From positions 682,001 through 746,000 of the forward strand of contig NZ_FOMA01000001.1 of assembly GCF_900112495.1 (NCBI RefSeq): DNA of 64,000 bases. Direction: 5' to 3'. Position numbers and translations under genes: made by a program. Position 1 is the first letter of the stretch, and every line of letters starts with the position of its first letter. Positions 18,985 to 27,063 of this stretch are shown here, in pieces. The notes under the pieces were generated by a model. The model saw nothing but the letters and a program-made list of their open reading frames with translations, was not told the DNA's origin and searched no databases. Source of the DNA: Bacillus sp. OV322. Its GTDB lineage: Bacteria > Bacillota > Bacilli > Bacillales > DSM-1321.

Positions 18985-19215
18985 ATGAAAGAATTAATTG
19001 AAACGATTGTTTCTGCTCTCGTAGATTATCCTGATGAAGTAAACATTACTTCGCGGGAAGAAGAAGACCGTGTCGTGTATACTCTTTTTGTAAACAAAGA
19101 GGATATGGGCAAGGTCATCGGGAAACAGGGGCGCGTTGCAAAGGCGATTCGGACTGTGGTATATGCAGCAGGATCTTCACAGCATAAGAAAATCTATTTG
19201 GAGATTTCCGAATAA
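18985..19215 (+). CDS. khpA: KH-domain RNA-binding protein KhpA (YlqC)
   Basis: A single KH domain of 76 residues that binds RNA, in other Gram-positives as a dimer or together with KhpB (EloR), and influences cell-wall elongation and RNA fate. The KH signature GKVIGKQGRVAKAIRTVVYA includes the GxxG loop GKQG, at about residues 44-47. It is a clean full-length gene. Its stop codon lies within the left arm of the following terminator. Confidence 0.94.
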   Translation: MKELIETIVSALVDYPDEVNITSREEEDRVVYTLFVNKEDMGKVIGKQGRVAKAIRTVVYAAGSSQHKKIYLEISE

Positions 19216-19241
19216 GGGAGGGCTTACACCCTTCCTTTTTT
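19214..19241 (+). terminator. Rho-independent terminator overlapping the khpA stop
   Basis: AAGGGAGGG pairs with CCCTTCCTT (one G-U) around CTTACA, followed by a T run. The first stem base lies inside the khpA stop codon. Confidence 0.85.
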
Positions 19242-19565
19242 CGCTATATAAATCTTCTTTTCCTCAATGCAAGCAGGCAGCGTAACAGTCTGTATCCCCG
19301 TACAGCAGGGAAGCATACATGAAGGACAGGCTTGCCTGATTCATGTATTAAAGGCAAATGGTAAACGGCCAAACGAACTCTCTCTGATTTAAATTATTCA
19401 TATCTAAACTCTTCCAATAAGCCGTCTGCATATTTTAAAATGGATAAAACAAACTGCTTTGGCAGCTGCTGCACATTCAGGTCCTAATATGAGGACTGGC
19501 TTTCCAAATATATATACATACCCTTGTTGCCGATGCTGAAAAATACCATTAAAGGAGGCGCTGGA
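19242..19565 (+). other. 324-base gap before ylqD with two adjacent hairpins
   Basis: No gene seen. The gap holds CTGTA/TACAG (19290-19294 and 19301-19305, six-base loop) and, ten bases later, a strong imperfect hairpin from 19315 to 19348. In the latter, ATACATGAA pairs with TTCATGTAT and an inner CAGGC/GCCTG stem closes on TT. No T run follows, so it is not a standard terminator. The rest is AT-rich and ends in the ylqD SD. I could not assign a promoter for ylqD-rimM-trmD. Confidence 0.6.
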
Positions 19566-19952
19566 GTGAAAATTCTCCAAAATGTGATTGTCAATCAGGT
19601 TTTAACAGAGTCCAGCAAGAACAAGCTCCTTGAAAAGTATAAAACAAAAAGGCTGCAGCTCCAGAAAGAAGCTGAGCAGCTGCGGTTTGAATTAAAGAAA
19701 CTTGAAAAAACAAGGCCGATCCAGCCTGCAACCCTTCGTTCTCATTTTGAAAAGGAAATTAACCAGCGCCAGGAAAAAATAAAGCTGGTAGAATTTCAAA
19801 TTGAACAATTGGATATCCTCCCGATTGGAAGCGAGCTGAAGGAGAGAGAAGTCCAAAGCATCATAGAAGTAGAAATAGGTGCGGATTGGGAAGAAACAAT
19901 TGGGACAAAAACGATTGTCGTCAAAGACGGAGTTGTCTCAGAAATACGTTAG
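19566..19952 (+). CDS. ylqD: YlqD family protein of unknown function
   Basis: A 128-residue protein found in Bacillaceae between khpA and rimM; the function is unknown. It is charged and mostly helical, with a probable coiled coil over about residues 15-75 ([19 protein letters not shown]) and a short beta-rich end ([21 protein letters not shown]). I start at GTG 19566, seven bases after the SD AGGAGG (19553-19558), which matches the family length. The stop codon is embedded in the rimM SD (TAGAGGTGA), indicating coupling. The neighbours suggest a link with ribosome assembly or RNA, but that is inference from position only. Confidence 0.85.
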   Translation: MKILQNVIVNQVLTESSKNKLLEKYKTKRLQLQKEAEQLRFELKKLEKTRPIQPATLRSHFEKEINQRQEKIKLVEFQIEQLDILPIGSELKEREVQSIIEVEIGADWEETIGTKTIVVKDGVVSEIR

Positions 19953-19962
19953 AGGTGAAGAC

Positions 19963-20481
19963 ATGGAAAAAATGTTTAATGTAGGGAAAATCGTGAATAC
20001 TCACGGCATCAGAGGAGAAATACGTGTTATTTCCAAAACTGACTTTTCCGAAGAGCGCTATCAAAAAGGCAACATCCTTTATTTATACATGGATAATAAA
20101 AGTGAGCCAATCCCATTAACCATCGAGCATCACCGGGTGCATAAAAACTTTGATTTATTAACCTTTGAAGGATACAGCAACGTGAATCAGGTAGAAGCCT
20201 TTAAAGGCGGAATCCTTAAAGTCCCTGAGTCACAGCTGGGCACATTGGAAGAAGGGGAGTTTTATTTTCACGAAATCATCGGCTGTGAGGTGTTCACAGA
20301 TACTGGCGAAGAAATCGGGAAAATAACAGAAATATTGACTCCGGGTGCAAATGATGTGTGGGTCATCAAACCTAAGACGGGTAAAGATGTCTTAATTCCG
20401 TATATCCCGCAGATAGTTAAAGAAGTGGATATTGCTAATCAAAAAATAGTCATTACACCAATGGAAGGGCTTTTGGACTGA
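19963..20481 (+). CDS. rimM: 16S rRNA processing protein RimM
   Basis: Assembly factor for the 30S head; binds S19 and helps mature 16S rRNA. The product is 172 residues. The N-terminal RimM domain starts [18 protein letters not shown], and the C-terminal PRC-barrel carries [24 protein letters not shown] and [10 protein letters not shown] start at ATG 19963 after GAGGTGAAG. The frame is open further upstream inside ylqD, but that region is not RimM-like. It overlaps trmD by one base (TGATG), the usual coupling of rimM and trmD. Confidence 0.96.
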   Translation: MEKMFNVGKIVNTHGIRGEIRVISKTDFSEERYQKGNILYLYMDNKSEPIPLTIEHHRVHKNFDLLTFEGYSNVNQVEAFKGGILKVPESQLGTLEEGEFYFHEIIGCEVFTDTGEEIGKITEILTPGANDVWVIKPKTGKDVLIPYIPQIVKEVDIANQKIVITPMEGLLD

Positions 20482-21218
20482 TGAAAATTGATGTACTTTC
20501 CATTTTTCCAGAAATGTTCTCAGGTGTCCTGCACTCATCTATCTTAAAAAAGGCTGCAGAGAAAAATGCCGTAAGCTATCATGTTACAAACTTCAGGGAT
20601 TTTGCAGACAATAAGCATCATACTGTTGATGATTACCCTTACGGCGGCGGAGCAGGGATGGTGCTGAAGCCTCAGCCGATCTTTGATGCTGTCGATGCTT
20701 TGACTAGCCAGGCTGGCAAAAAGCCCAGGGTGGTCCTTCTATGCCCCCAGGGAGAGCGCTACACTCAAACAAAGGCGGAGGAGCTGGCGAAGGAAGAACA
20801 TCTAATTCTGGTATGCGGGCATTATGAAGGATATGATGAACGGATAAGGGAGCATCTGGTCACAGATGAAATCTCAATCGGCGATTATGTGCTTACCGGC
20901 GGCGAACTGGGTGCAATGGTGATTATCGACAGTGTCGTCCGTCTTCTGCCCGGGGTTCTGGGCAACGAGGATTCTCCTGTCAAAGACTCTTATTCATCTG
21001 GTTTGCTGGAACATCCGCATTATACAAGGCCGGCGGATTTCCGCGGTATGATTGTTCCTGAAACACTGACATCAGGTAATCATAAAAAAATAGAAGAATG
21101 GCGCCTGAAGGAATCATTGAGAAGAACCTATAATAGAAGGCCTGACTTGCTGGAAAGTTATCCTTTGAATGATTCAGAGCGAAAACTGCTGAAGGAAATT
21201 CAAGACGGGGAAGAATAG
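20481..21218 (+). CDS. trmD: tRNA (guanine-37-N1)-methyltransferase TrmD
   Basis: Methylates N1 of G37 next to the anticodon using S-adenosylmethionine, preventing +1 frameshifts. The product is 245 residues. The SPOUT-class trefoil-knot fold is indicated by [35 protein letters not shown] and the knot segment [15 protein letters not shown]. The C-terminal tRNA-binding domain ends with [11 protein letters not shown]. The start overlaps the rimM stop. rplS follows, with its own promoter. Confidence 0.97.
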   Translation: MKIDVLSIFPEMFSGVLHSSILKKAAEKNAVSYHVTNFRDFADNKHHTVDDYPYGGGAGMVLKPQPIFDAVDALTSQAGKKPRVVLLCPQGERYTQTKAEELAKEEHLILVCGHYEGYDERIREHLVTDEISIGDYVLTGGELGAMVIIDSVVRLLPGVLGNEDSPVKDSYSSGLLEHPHYTRPADFRGMIVPETLTSGNHKKIEEWRLKESLRRTYNRRPDLLESYPLNDSERKLLKEIQDGEE

Positions 21219-21221
21219 CTA

Positions 21222-21250
21222 TTGCAACAGGCTCTGCAGTATGTTATGAT
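21222..21250 (+). promoter_or_regulatory. SigA promoter of rplS
   Basis: TTGCAA (21222-21227) and TATGAT (21245-21250) have a 17-base spacer, with TGT forming an extended -10. It lies directly after the trmD stop; the start is predicted near 21257. Confidence 0.75.
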
Positions 21251-21256
21251 AAGTTT

Positions 21257-21346
21257 CGTGACTTGGCAAGATGCCTAAGTCTAATAACGATGTTCCGCTG
21301 CAATCATTAATGGATTGGCAAGAGCATTTTAGGAGGAGCAAAAAAC
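21257..21346 (+). promoter_or_regulatory. candidate L19 leader RNA upstream of rplS
   Basis: About 90 bases of untranslated leader separate the predicted start from rplS. Bacillaceae are known to carry a structured L19 autoregulatory leader here (an Rfam family), and the segment GTTCCGCTG...TTGGCAAGAGC looks structured. I assign it by position and general appearance, not by a full covariance match. Confidence 0.45.
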
Positions 21347-21694
21347 ATGCAAAACATTATTCAAGAAATCACAAAAGAACAGCTTCGCACTGATCTTCCA
21401 GAATTCCGTCCTGGTGACACTGTACGTGTACACGTTAAGGTTATTGAAGGAACTCGCGAACGTATCCAGTTATTCGAAGGTGTTGTAATCAAACGCCGCG
21501 GCGGCGGAGTGAGCGAAACTTTCACAGTACGTAAGGTTTCTTACGGTGTTGGAGTTGAGCGTGCATTCCCTGTACACACACCAAAAATCGCTAACCTAGA
21601 AGTGATTCGCCATGGTAAAGTACGCCGTGCTAAACTATACTATCTTCGTGAGCTTCGCGGTAAAAAAGCTCGTATTAAAGAGATTCGCCGCTAA
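21347..21694 (+). CDS. rplS: 50S ribosomal protein L19
   Basis: Large-subunit protein at the 30S-50S interface. The 115 residues include [38 protein letters not shown] and [19 protein letters not shown], all diagnostic of L19. The SD TAGGAGGAG precedes ATG 21347. It has its own promoter and a strong terminator, so it can be a monocistronic unit with leader-based control. Confidence 0.98.
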   Translation: MQNIIQEITKEQLRTDLPEFRPGDTVRVHVKVIEGTRERIQLFEGVVIKRRGGGVSETFTVRKVSYGVGVERAFPVHTPKIANLEVIRHGKVRRAKLYYLRELRGKKARIKEIRR

Positions 21695-21725
21695 GATATC
21701 AAAGATTGCCTAAACTAAAAGAGTT

Positions 21726-21757
21726 AAAAGGAGCTTGTTTTGCAGGCTCCTTTTTTT
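21726..21757 (+). terminator. Rho-independent terminator after rplS
   Basis: AAAAGGAGC pairs with GCTCCTTTT, followed by further T. Confidence 0.9.
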
Positions 21758-21772
21758 AATGAGGAATACATA

Positions 21773-21811
21773 TCATTCAAGCTATCATGATTAACAGGCT
21801 GTCTTGAATGA
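21773..21811 (+). repeat. perfect 9-bp inverted repeat between rplS and rbgA
   Basis: TCATTCAAG (21773-21781) and CTTGAATGA (21803-21811) are separated by 21 bases. No T run follows. It could be a protein-binding dyad or an RNA hairpin in front of rbgA. I saw no clear promoter for rbgA in the rest of this 292-base gap. Confidence 0.5.
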
Positions 21812-21986
21812 CTGAATATATCTGAAACACGTATAAAGTGGTTTTTCTGGAACAAGATAAGAAGCAATTGATAAAACAGTCATTTAAGCCCTTCGAACAA
21901 CTATTCAAATTTATAGTACAGAGGCGGTATCGTTTTAGAGTTTTAAAACGGATTAGCTGAAAAAATAGCAAGAGAGGTGGATCCAG

Positions 21987-22853
21987 TTGACAATACAGTG
22001 GTTCCCGGGCCATATGGCCAAAGCGAGAAGAGAAGTAACGGAAAAACTTAAACTTATTGATATTGTATATGAGCTGGTGGATGCCAGAATTCCGGCTTCT
22101 TCAAGAAATCCGATGATAGATGAAATAATCCAGCATAAACCAAGACTTATCCTGTTAAACAAATCAGATATGGCAGATCAGGCAAAAACCAGGCAATGGC
22201 TGGATTATTACAGGGAGCAGGGAGTAACTGCGCTCGCAATTAATTCTCAGTCAGGAAGCGGTTTAGCTCAAATTACTGCTGTATCAAAGGAACTTTTGAA
22301 AGCGAAATATGACAGGATGAAGGCAAAAGGAATAAAGCCAAGGGCAATAAGAGCCATGATTGTCGGGATTCCGAATGCGGGAAAATCGACACTTATAAAC
22401 CGGCTTGCAAAAAAGAATATTGCCAGAACAGGAAACGTTCCGGGAGTGACGAAAGCACAGCAGTGGATCAAGTTTGGAAAAGAGCTTGAATTGCTGGACA
22501 CACCAGGGATATTATGGCCGAAATTTGAGGATCAGGAAGTAGGCCTGAAGCTTGCTTTAACAGGAGCCATAAAAGATACCCTTTTAAATCTTCATGAAAT
22601 TTCACTATATGGATTGCGTTTTCTGGAGAAAGAATATCCTGAACGTTTGAAAAGCCGCTACAACCTCGAAGCCCTTCCAGAAGAACCTGTCGAGCTGTTT
22701 GATGCCATTGGAACATTCCGGGGCTGCTTAGCAGGAGGCGGAATGGTTGATTATGACAAAACAGCAGAACTGATTGTTAGAGAAATCCGCTCTGAAAAAA
22801 TGGGGCCGCTGACTCTCGAAAAACCTTCAGATTTGCAGACAGAAGAAGAATGA
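21987..22853 (+). CDS. rbgA: ribosome biogenesis GTPase RbgA (YlqF)
   Basis: Circularly permuted GTPase required for late 50S assembly (incorporation of L16, L27 and L36 in Bacillus). The product is 288 residues. The motif order is permuted, with G4 NKSD near residue 58, then G1 GIPNAGKST near 127-135, and G3 DTPG near 171. The N-terminus [16 protein letters not shown] is the family hallmark and fixes the start at TTG 21987. The SD AGAGAGGTGG is about eight bases upstream. The C-terminal RNA-binding ANTAR-like helices follow. Confidence 0.96.
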   Translation: MTIQWFPGHMAKARREVTEKLKLIDIVYELVDARIPASSRNPMIDEIIQHKPRLILLNKSDMADQAKTRQWLDYYREQGVTALAINSQSGSGLAQITAVSKELLKAKYDRMKAKGIKPRAIRAMIVGIPNAGKSTLINRLAKKNIARTGNVPGVTKAQQWIKFGKELELLDTPGILWPKFEDQEVGLKLALTGAIKDTLLNLHEISLYGLRFLEKEYPERLKSRYNLEALPEEPVELFDAIGTFRGCLAGGGMVDYDKTAELIVREIRSEKMGPLTLEKPSDLQTEEE

Positions 22854-22863
22854 GTATAAAAAT

Positions 22864-22919
22864 AACGGGATTTAGATAATGAGTACTGTATCATTATTTC
22901 TAAAACCCCGTTTTTTTTT
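22864..22919 (+). terminator. long Rho-independent terminator after rbgA
   Basis: An interrupted stem of about 17 pairs (AACGGG/CCCGTT, TTTAGA/TCTAAA, AATGA/TCATT) is followed by nine T. Confidence 0.9.
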
Positions 22920-23008
22920 GAGTTTAGCATAGTATCTGCCGGCTGTTTTCTATGAAAAACTGAAAATAAGAAAGACTTGGCCGATAATTAAAATGATAGG
23001 TGATGAAA

Positions 23009-23797
23009 TTGACAGCAGCATTAAAAATGAAGGAAATAGCTAACAAATTAAAAAGCATTCATAATCCAAAAGATGCCTTTCTTGCTGAATGCAGACTTGA
23101 TGAAAGAAAAGGCGTAAAAGATTTAATAAAAAAATGGGATAAACAGCTGATAAAGCTGAAAGAAGAAAAAGAATTGTTCCAAAGTATGTCTACTTATGAA
23201 CATGCATTGAAGAAGGAAGGCTTCTCGGCACTCTGCGGAATTGATGAAGCAGGAAGAGGCCCTCTTTGCGGGCCGGTCGTCGCGTGTGCTGTAATTCTTA
23301 AACCTGATTTTTATCTGGCAGGATTGAACGATTCCAAAAAACTCTCTGAAGCAAAACGGGAGGAATTTTTTACTGTTATACAACGTGAAGCCGAGTCAAT
23401 CGGTGTAGGAATAATACATAGTGATGAAATCGACTCCTTGAATATTTACCAGGCATCAAAGAAAGCAATGAATGAAGCGATCTTGAATTTATCCTCTGTT
23501 CCTGATCATCTGCTAATAGATGCGATGGAACTGGAGATTGATATTCCGCAGTTTTCTATTATAAAAGGAGACTCGAAAAGCATTTCAATTGCAGCCGCTT
23601 CGGTTATAGCAAAGGTAACCAGGGATAAGCTGATGAAGGAATATAGCATGGAATTCCCTCAATATGGATTTGAACAGCATATGGGCTATGGAACCCAGAG
23701 ACATTTAGAAGCCTTGCATAAATATGGTCTGACCCCGTGGCATCGCAGAAGCTTTGCACCAGTCAAGGAGATAGCCGAAAAAACTGTAAAAAGGTGA
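23009..23797 (+). CDS. rnhB: ribonuclease HII
   Basis: Removes ribonucleotides from DNA and RNA from RNA-DNA hybrids. The product is about 262 residues, with the extra N-terminal domain common in Bacillus. The catalytic acidic residues are in GIDEAGRGPLCGPVVA (residues about 76-91), NDSKKLSEAKREE and LLIDAME. I place the start at TTG 23009, five bases after the SD AGGTGA (22998-23003). The ATG at 23003 overlaps that SD and a GTG at 23000 is inside it. The ambiguity is two or three residues. The rnhB stop lies 7 bases before ylqG. Confidence 0.95.
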   Translation: MTAALKMKEIANKLKSIHNPKDAFLAECRLDERKGVKDLIKKWDKQLIKLKEEKELFQSMSTYEHALKKEGFSALCGIDEAGRGPLCGPVVACAVILKPDFYLAGLNDSKKLSEAKREEFFTVIQREAESIGVGIIHSDEIDSLNIYQASKKAMNEAILNLSSVPDHLLIDAMELEIDIPQFSIIKGDSKSISIAAASVIAKVTRDKLMKEYSMEFPQYGFEQHMGYGTQRHLEALHKYGLTPWHRRSFAPVKEIAEKTVKR

Positions 23798-23804
23798 TAG
23801 GATA

Positions 23805-25736
23805 ATGAAGCCAGCCTTTATATCTATGAAAACGATTTTGCCAAATACTCCAGAACAGAAGCCGTTGTTTAAGAGCGGCCAGATATTCTTGGGAAAGGTG
23901 AATAAAATTTTCCCGAACCAAACGGCAGAAGTGCAAATTGGATCACAGAAGATCATTGCCTCACTTGATGTACCGCTGAAGGCCGGCAGCAGCTATTTAC
24001 TGCAGGTGCAGCCTGGTCAGGGCATGGTACATCTAAAGCTCATTGATACGGGTACATCCAATTCAGCTGGAGGGAGCAATGGCTCGGCTGAACAGCTATT
24101 GAAGCTTTTGTCCTCACCGGCAAGCAGGGAATCAATTGATCTTGCAGGGTTTATGCTCAAAAATCAGCTTCCTGTTACAAAGGATTCTTTTGAGCAAGTT
24201 TTAAGCTGGATGAAAACTGCGGAAAATGAAGGCGAAGCATTTACGGCAATAAAAACGATGCATACTTCGGGACTTCCTTTTGTGAAAGACGTATTTCAGG
24301 CTCTGTTAGCCCACAGCAAGGGAGAGCCGATTCATAGAGTATTAAGTGAACTTTTAAAACAGCTGGAAGGAAGCCATACTGAAACGTCTTTAAAGACGCG
24401 CTCTTTAATCATTTCAATGATGTACACTGCCAAAGAGCGCCTGATGAAAGATCCGCTCCCTCCAATTATTGCAAGCTGGATGGACCCGCGTTTATCAGAG
24501 GATGACAATAAAGCCGCATTTTCTATTCTGCAAAAAACCGGGCTGATATCTGCAGATAAATCGGAGCCTGAAGTGATTGGGGATTTGTTTATGAAACCCA
24601 GGCTTCAGGCGCAAGCTGAATCAGCCGGGATCTTGCCTTTCTTGAAAGAGGCCCAAAACATGCTGACTCAGGCAAAAGCAGTAAATGCCGGGAACCAGGA
24701 AGCATTAAAGCCCCTACTAGACAGGTTCATCAGCTTAGTGAATTCAGCTTTTGATGCAGGAGCAGCTGCAAATGGAGAAGAGATTACTGCTGATCATGCG
24801 ATTCCGGTAAACTGGGTGAATGCAGATATGGAAACTGGCGGGCTGCCGAGGAAACTGCTGCAGGCTGTCCAAAACCTGCTGGAGAAAAATGAGCCCTTAG
24901 CAAAGGGATTTCCGGATAAAGGCGCTTTGCTTTTGTCGCTTTTGAACGCAGACTCAGCAGAAGGGGCAGCTGAGAAGGCAGCAAACTTGCTGATGAAGGC
25001 CATGAAAGGAAATCCTGCAGATAATATTTTTCCGAAGAATGAGCTGCTGTTATTACGCAGCCTGGCGGAAAACGCATTATCTGAAATTGACAGTTCTCAA
25101 TTTTCTGCACCAAGGTTTTTGAAGGACGCCGCAAAGCTGCTTGGGCTGAATCATGAACATTTTATAGTACAGCCTGAAGAAACGGGCAGGCAATCCTTCA
25201 GGGACCATCCTCTTTCGCTGAAATCTTTGCTTTTACAGCTGGTAACGGAAGATCATCCAAAAGATGTGAAGGATACGGCAGCTCTATTGATAAATAAAAT
25301 CACAGCACAGCAAATATTGTCACAGGAAAACGGGCCGCTCCAAAATGTGTACATGCAGCTTCCAGTTGCCCTTCCTGGTTTTCAGACAGATGTGAGCATT
25401 CAATGGAGCGGACGCAAAAAAGAAGATGGAAGCATTGACCCGGATTATTGCAGAATCTTGTTTTACCTGGATTTACAGCAGCTTAAGGAAACAGTTATCG
25501 ACATGAAAGTCCAGAACCGGGTAATAAAAATCACGGTTATGAACGAACAGCATCGGGAAATTGAACAGCTTTCAGGGGCATTTATTTCTCTGCTTAAAGA
25601 AAAAATAGAAAACCTGAACTATCAGTTATCCGCTATTAAGTTTTCAGCATGGAGCAAAAGCGAACAAGGTCCCGGTATCAACTCCTTCGGGCAGGGTGCG
25701 AAAATACCATATAAAGGATTGGATATGCGGGTATGA
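23805..25736 (+). CDS. ylqG: YlqG-like protein with FliK-like C-terminal region
   Basis: A 643-residue protein of uncharacterised function, equivalent in position to Bacillus subtilis YlqG. A small N-terminal beta-rich region (VNKIFPNQTAEVQIGS, LLQVQPGQGMVHLKLI) is followed by a long helical, low-complexity middle (about 80-500). The C-terminal block (about 545-635) reads like a FliK hook-length control C-domain: a YLDLQQLKETVIDM strand-helix unit, then VIKITVMNEQHREIEQLSGAFISLLKEKIENLNYQL. No signal peptide or membrane segment is evident. It overlaps ylqH by four bases (ATGA). The FliK resemblance is my inference from pattern. Confidence 0.8.
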   Translation: MKPAFISMKTILPNTPEQKPLFKSGQIFLGKVNKIFPNQTAEVQIGSQKIIASLDVPLKAGSSYLLQVQPGQGMVHLKLIDTGTSNSAGGSNGSAEQLLKLLSSPASRESIDLAGFMLKNQLPVTKDSFEQVLSWMKTAENEGEAFTAIKTMHTSGLPFVKDVFQALLAHSKGEPIHRVLSELLKQLEGSHTETSLKTRSLIISMMYTAKERLMKDPLPPIIASWMDPRLSEDDNKAAFSILQKTGLISADKSEPEVIGDLFMKPRLQAQAESAGILPFLKEAQNMLTQAKAVNAGNQEALKPLLDRFISLVNSAFDAGAAANGEEITADHAIPVNWVNADMETGGLPRKLLQAVQNLLEKNEPLAKGFPDKGALLLSLLNADSAEGAAEKAANLLMKAMKGNPADNIFPKNELLLLRSLAENALSEIDSSQFSAPRFLKDAAKLLGLNHEHFIVQPEETGRQSFRDHPLSLKSLLLQLVTEDHPKDVKDTAALLINKITAQQILSQENGPLQNVYMQLPVALPGFQTDVSIQWSGRKKEDGSIDPDYCRILFYLDLQQLKETVIDMKVQNRVIKITVMNEQHREIEQLSGAFISLLKEKIENLNYQLSAIKFSAWSKSEQGPGINSFGQGAKIPYKGLDMRV

Positions 25737-26011
25737 CCAAGGAAAAAAGAAAAGAAGCAATTGCGCTGAAATATGATACGGAAATTAACAGCGCGCCTGT
25801 CATTGTGGCAAAGGGAAAGGGAAAGACCGCGGAGAATATTTTTGAAAAGGCAAAGGAATTCAATATTCCTGTTCAGGAAGATCCTTCATTGGTCGAACTG
25901 CTGGGGAAGCTGGATATCAATACCGCAATACCAGAAGAACTCTATCAGGCTGTAGCTGAAGTATTTGCTTTTATTTATAAAATTGATACACAGATGAAAA
26001 GTCACTCTTAA
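25733..26011 (+). CDS. ylqH: YlqH, stand-alone FlhB C-terminal-like (export switch) domain
   Basis: A 92-residue protein of the FlhB/EscU/YscU cytoplasmic-domain family with no membrane part. AIALKYDTEINSAPVIVAKGKG (residues 9-30; quoted in two parts, AIALKYD and APVIVAKGKG) lines up with AIALKYD...APFVIAKGAD of the full FlhB at 58826-59917 in this window, and IPEELYQAVAEVFAFIYK with its IPEEFFKAIAEILAFVYK. The alignment begins just after the FlhB NPTH autocleavage site, which YlqH lacks. It is thus a natural counterpart of the post-cleavage FlhB fragment. It is coupled to ylqG, and its stop lies in the following terminator. The function is unknown. Confidence 0.88.
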   Translation: MTKEKRKEAIALKYDTEINSAPVIVAKGKGKTAENIFEKAKEFNIPVQEDPSLVELLGKLDINTAIPEELYQAVAEVFAFIYKIDTQMKSHS

Positions 26012-26026
26012 CAGGGTGCTTTTTTT
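25999..26026 (+). terminator. terminator overlapping the ylqH stop
   Basis: AAG-CACTCT pairs with AGGGTGCTT (one bulged T, one G-U), followed by seven T. The ylqH stop codon lies in the loop side of the stem. Confidence 0.65.
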
Positions 26027-26096
26027 CATGCACTATAATTGAACCCAAGTGATACAATATGAATAGATTGCTGAATACAAAAAGGAGAACAGTATA

Positions 26097-26948
26097 ATGA
26101 ATGAAATTAGTATTCTTGCAAAAATCAGGAAAAATCTCTCGCTGTTTACTGATGCAGAAGGAAAAGTAGCAGGATATATTCTGGATCATCCAGGTTTTAT
26201 ACCAACCATGACCACCAGAGAATTGGCGAAACAAAGCGATTCAAGCGAAGCCAGCGTCGTTAGGTTCTGCAAAACGATAGGTGCGGGAAATTTCAAAATG
26301 CTGAAGATTATGCTGGCAAAAGAGAATACAATAGGGCACGGAAATATCAATCATTTTGCCTTGTTTGAAACAGAGGACACCCCTCTCAGCCTGTTTCAGA
26401 AGGTGACCTACCTTAATAAAAGTGCTATAGAATTATCCGCCCATACACTGGATAAAAGAGAGTTTGAACAGACCGCATCACATTTGAAATCTGCAAATAA
26501 AATTGCCTTTTTTGGTGTGGGAGGTTCGTTTCCCCCTGCCATTGATGCTCAATACAAATTTATGAAATTAGGCCTGAATGCTACTGCATCTTCAGATTTT
26601 CACTATGCTGTATCACAGCTGTCCATGATGAAACAGGGTGACTTGCTTGTTATCATCAGCACTTCCGGTAAAACAAAAGAAAGCATTGAGCTTGCACAGT
26701 ATGCCAAAGAACAGGGAATTGTAACGGCAGCCATCACAGCGTTAAGAAAAAGTCCATTATATAAGATGGCTGATATCAAGCTGTGCATACCTGATGTTGA
26801 GGAAGAACAGAGAGTGGGGAGCATTGCATCGAGAATGGCACAGCTTAACATTATTGACGCATTATATTTAAGTCTTTTTCATGAAATAGGGAAAGAGATT
26901 TATCCATCCATTCATAAATCAAAGGAAATGCTGTCAGGGAGAAAATAA
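26097..26948 (+). CDS. murR: RpiR-family regulator, probable MurR of MurNAc catabolism
   Basis: A 283-residue RpiR-type regulator. The N-terminal HTH (about 1-77; MTTRELAKQSDSSEASVVRFCKTIG) is followed by a SIS sugar-phosphate-binding domain (about 108-250; FFGVGGSFPPAIDAQYKFMKLGL, VIISTSGKTKESIELA). It stands directly before murQ, murP and mupG, so MurNAc-6-phosphate is the likely ligand and the murQ promoter its likely target. SD AAAGGAG precedes ATG 26097. The name rests on context; RpiR proteins for other sugars look alike. A 115-base AT-rich gap separates it from murQ. Confidence 0.88.
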   Translation: MNEISILAKIRKNLSLFTDAEGKVAGYILDHPGFIPTMTTRELAKQSDSSEASVVRFCKTIGAGNFKMLKIMLAKENTIGHGNINHFALFETEDTPLSLFQKVTYLNKSAIELSAHTLDKREFEQTASHLKSANKIAFFGVGGSFPPAIDAQYKFMKLGLNATASSDFHYAVSQLSMMKQGDLLVIISTSGKTKESIELAQYAKEQGIVTAAITALRKSPLYKMADIKLCIPDVEEEQRVGSIASRMAQLNIIDALYLSLFHEIGKEIYPSIHKSKEMLSGRK

Positions 26949-26970
26949 CGAAGGCAGAATGTATTTTATG

Positions 26971-27015
26971 AAATTATAATTCATATATTTTAATAGAAAT
27001 ATTGATTTATAATTT
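26971..27015 (+). promoter_or_regulatory. candidate MurR operator (inverted repeat upstream of murQ)
   Basis: AAATTATAA (26971-26979) and TTATAATTT (27007-27015) are a perfect 9-bp inverted repeat, and the right arm overlaps the murQ promoter spacer and the edge of the -35. The region is very AT-rich, so chance is possible. Confidence 0.35.
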
Positions 27016-27031
27016 CTCGATGCGTTATAAT
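27002..27031 (+). promoter_or_regulatory. SigA promoter of murQ-murP
   Basis: TTGATT (27002-27007) and a perfect TATAAT (27026-27031) have an 18-base spacer. The predicted start near 27038 falls within the cre-like site, leaving a leader of about 25 bases to GTG 27064. Confidence 0.75.
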
Positions 27032-27044
27032 GAAAGCGCAAACA
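27031..27044 (+). promoter_or_regulatory. cre-like CcpA site on the murQ promoter
   Basis: TGAAAGCGCAAACA fits the cre consensus TGWAANCGNTNWCA at all fixed positions but one (A in place of T). It covers the region from the last -10 base past the predicted start, a position that would give catabolite repression. Confidence 0.7.
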
Positions 27045-27063
27045 ATGCGAAAGAGGTGATTCG

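Noticed and set aside
21987..21992. TTGACA at the beginning of rbgA as a -35 box
   Set aside because: No -10 at suitable distance; the TTG is the rbgA start codon followed by an ACA codon.
26034..26058. TATAAT and TACAAT before murR as promoter -10 boxes
   Set aside because: Neither has an acceptable -35 at 16-19 bases, so I did not annotate a murR promoter.
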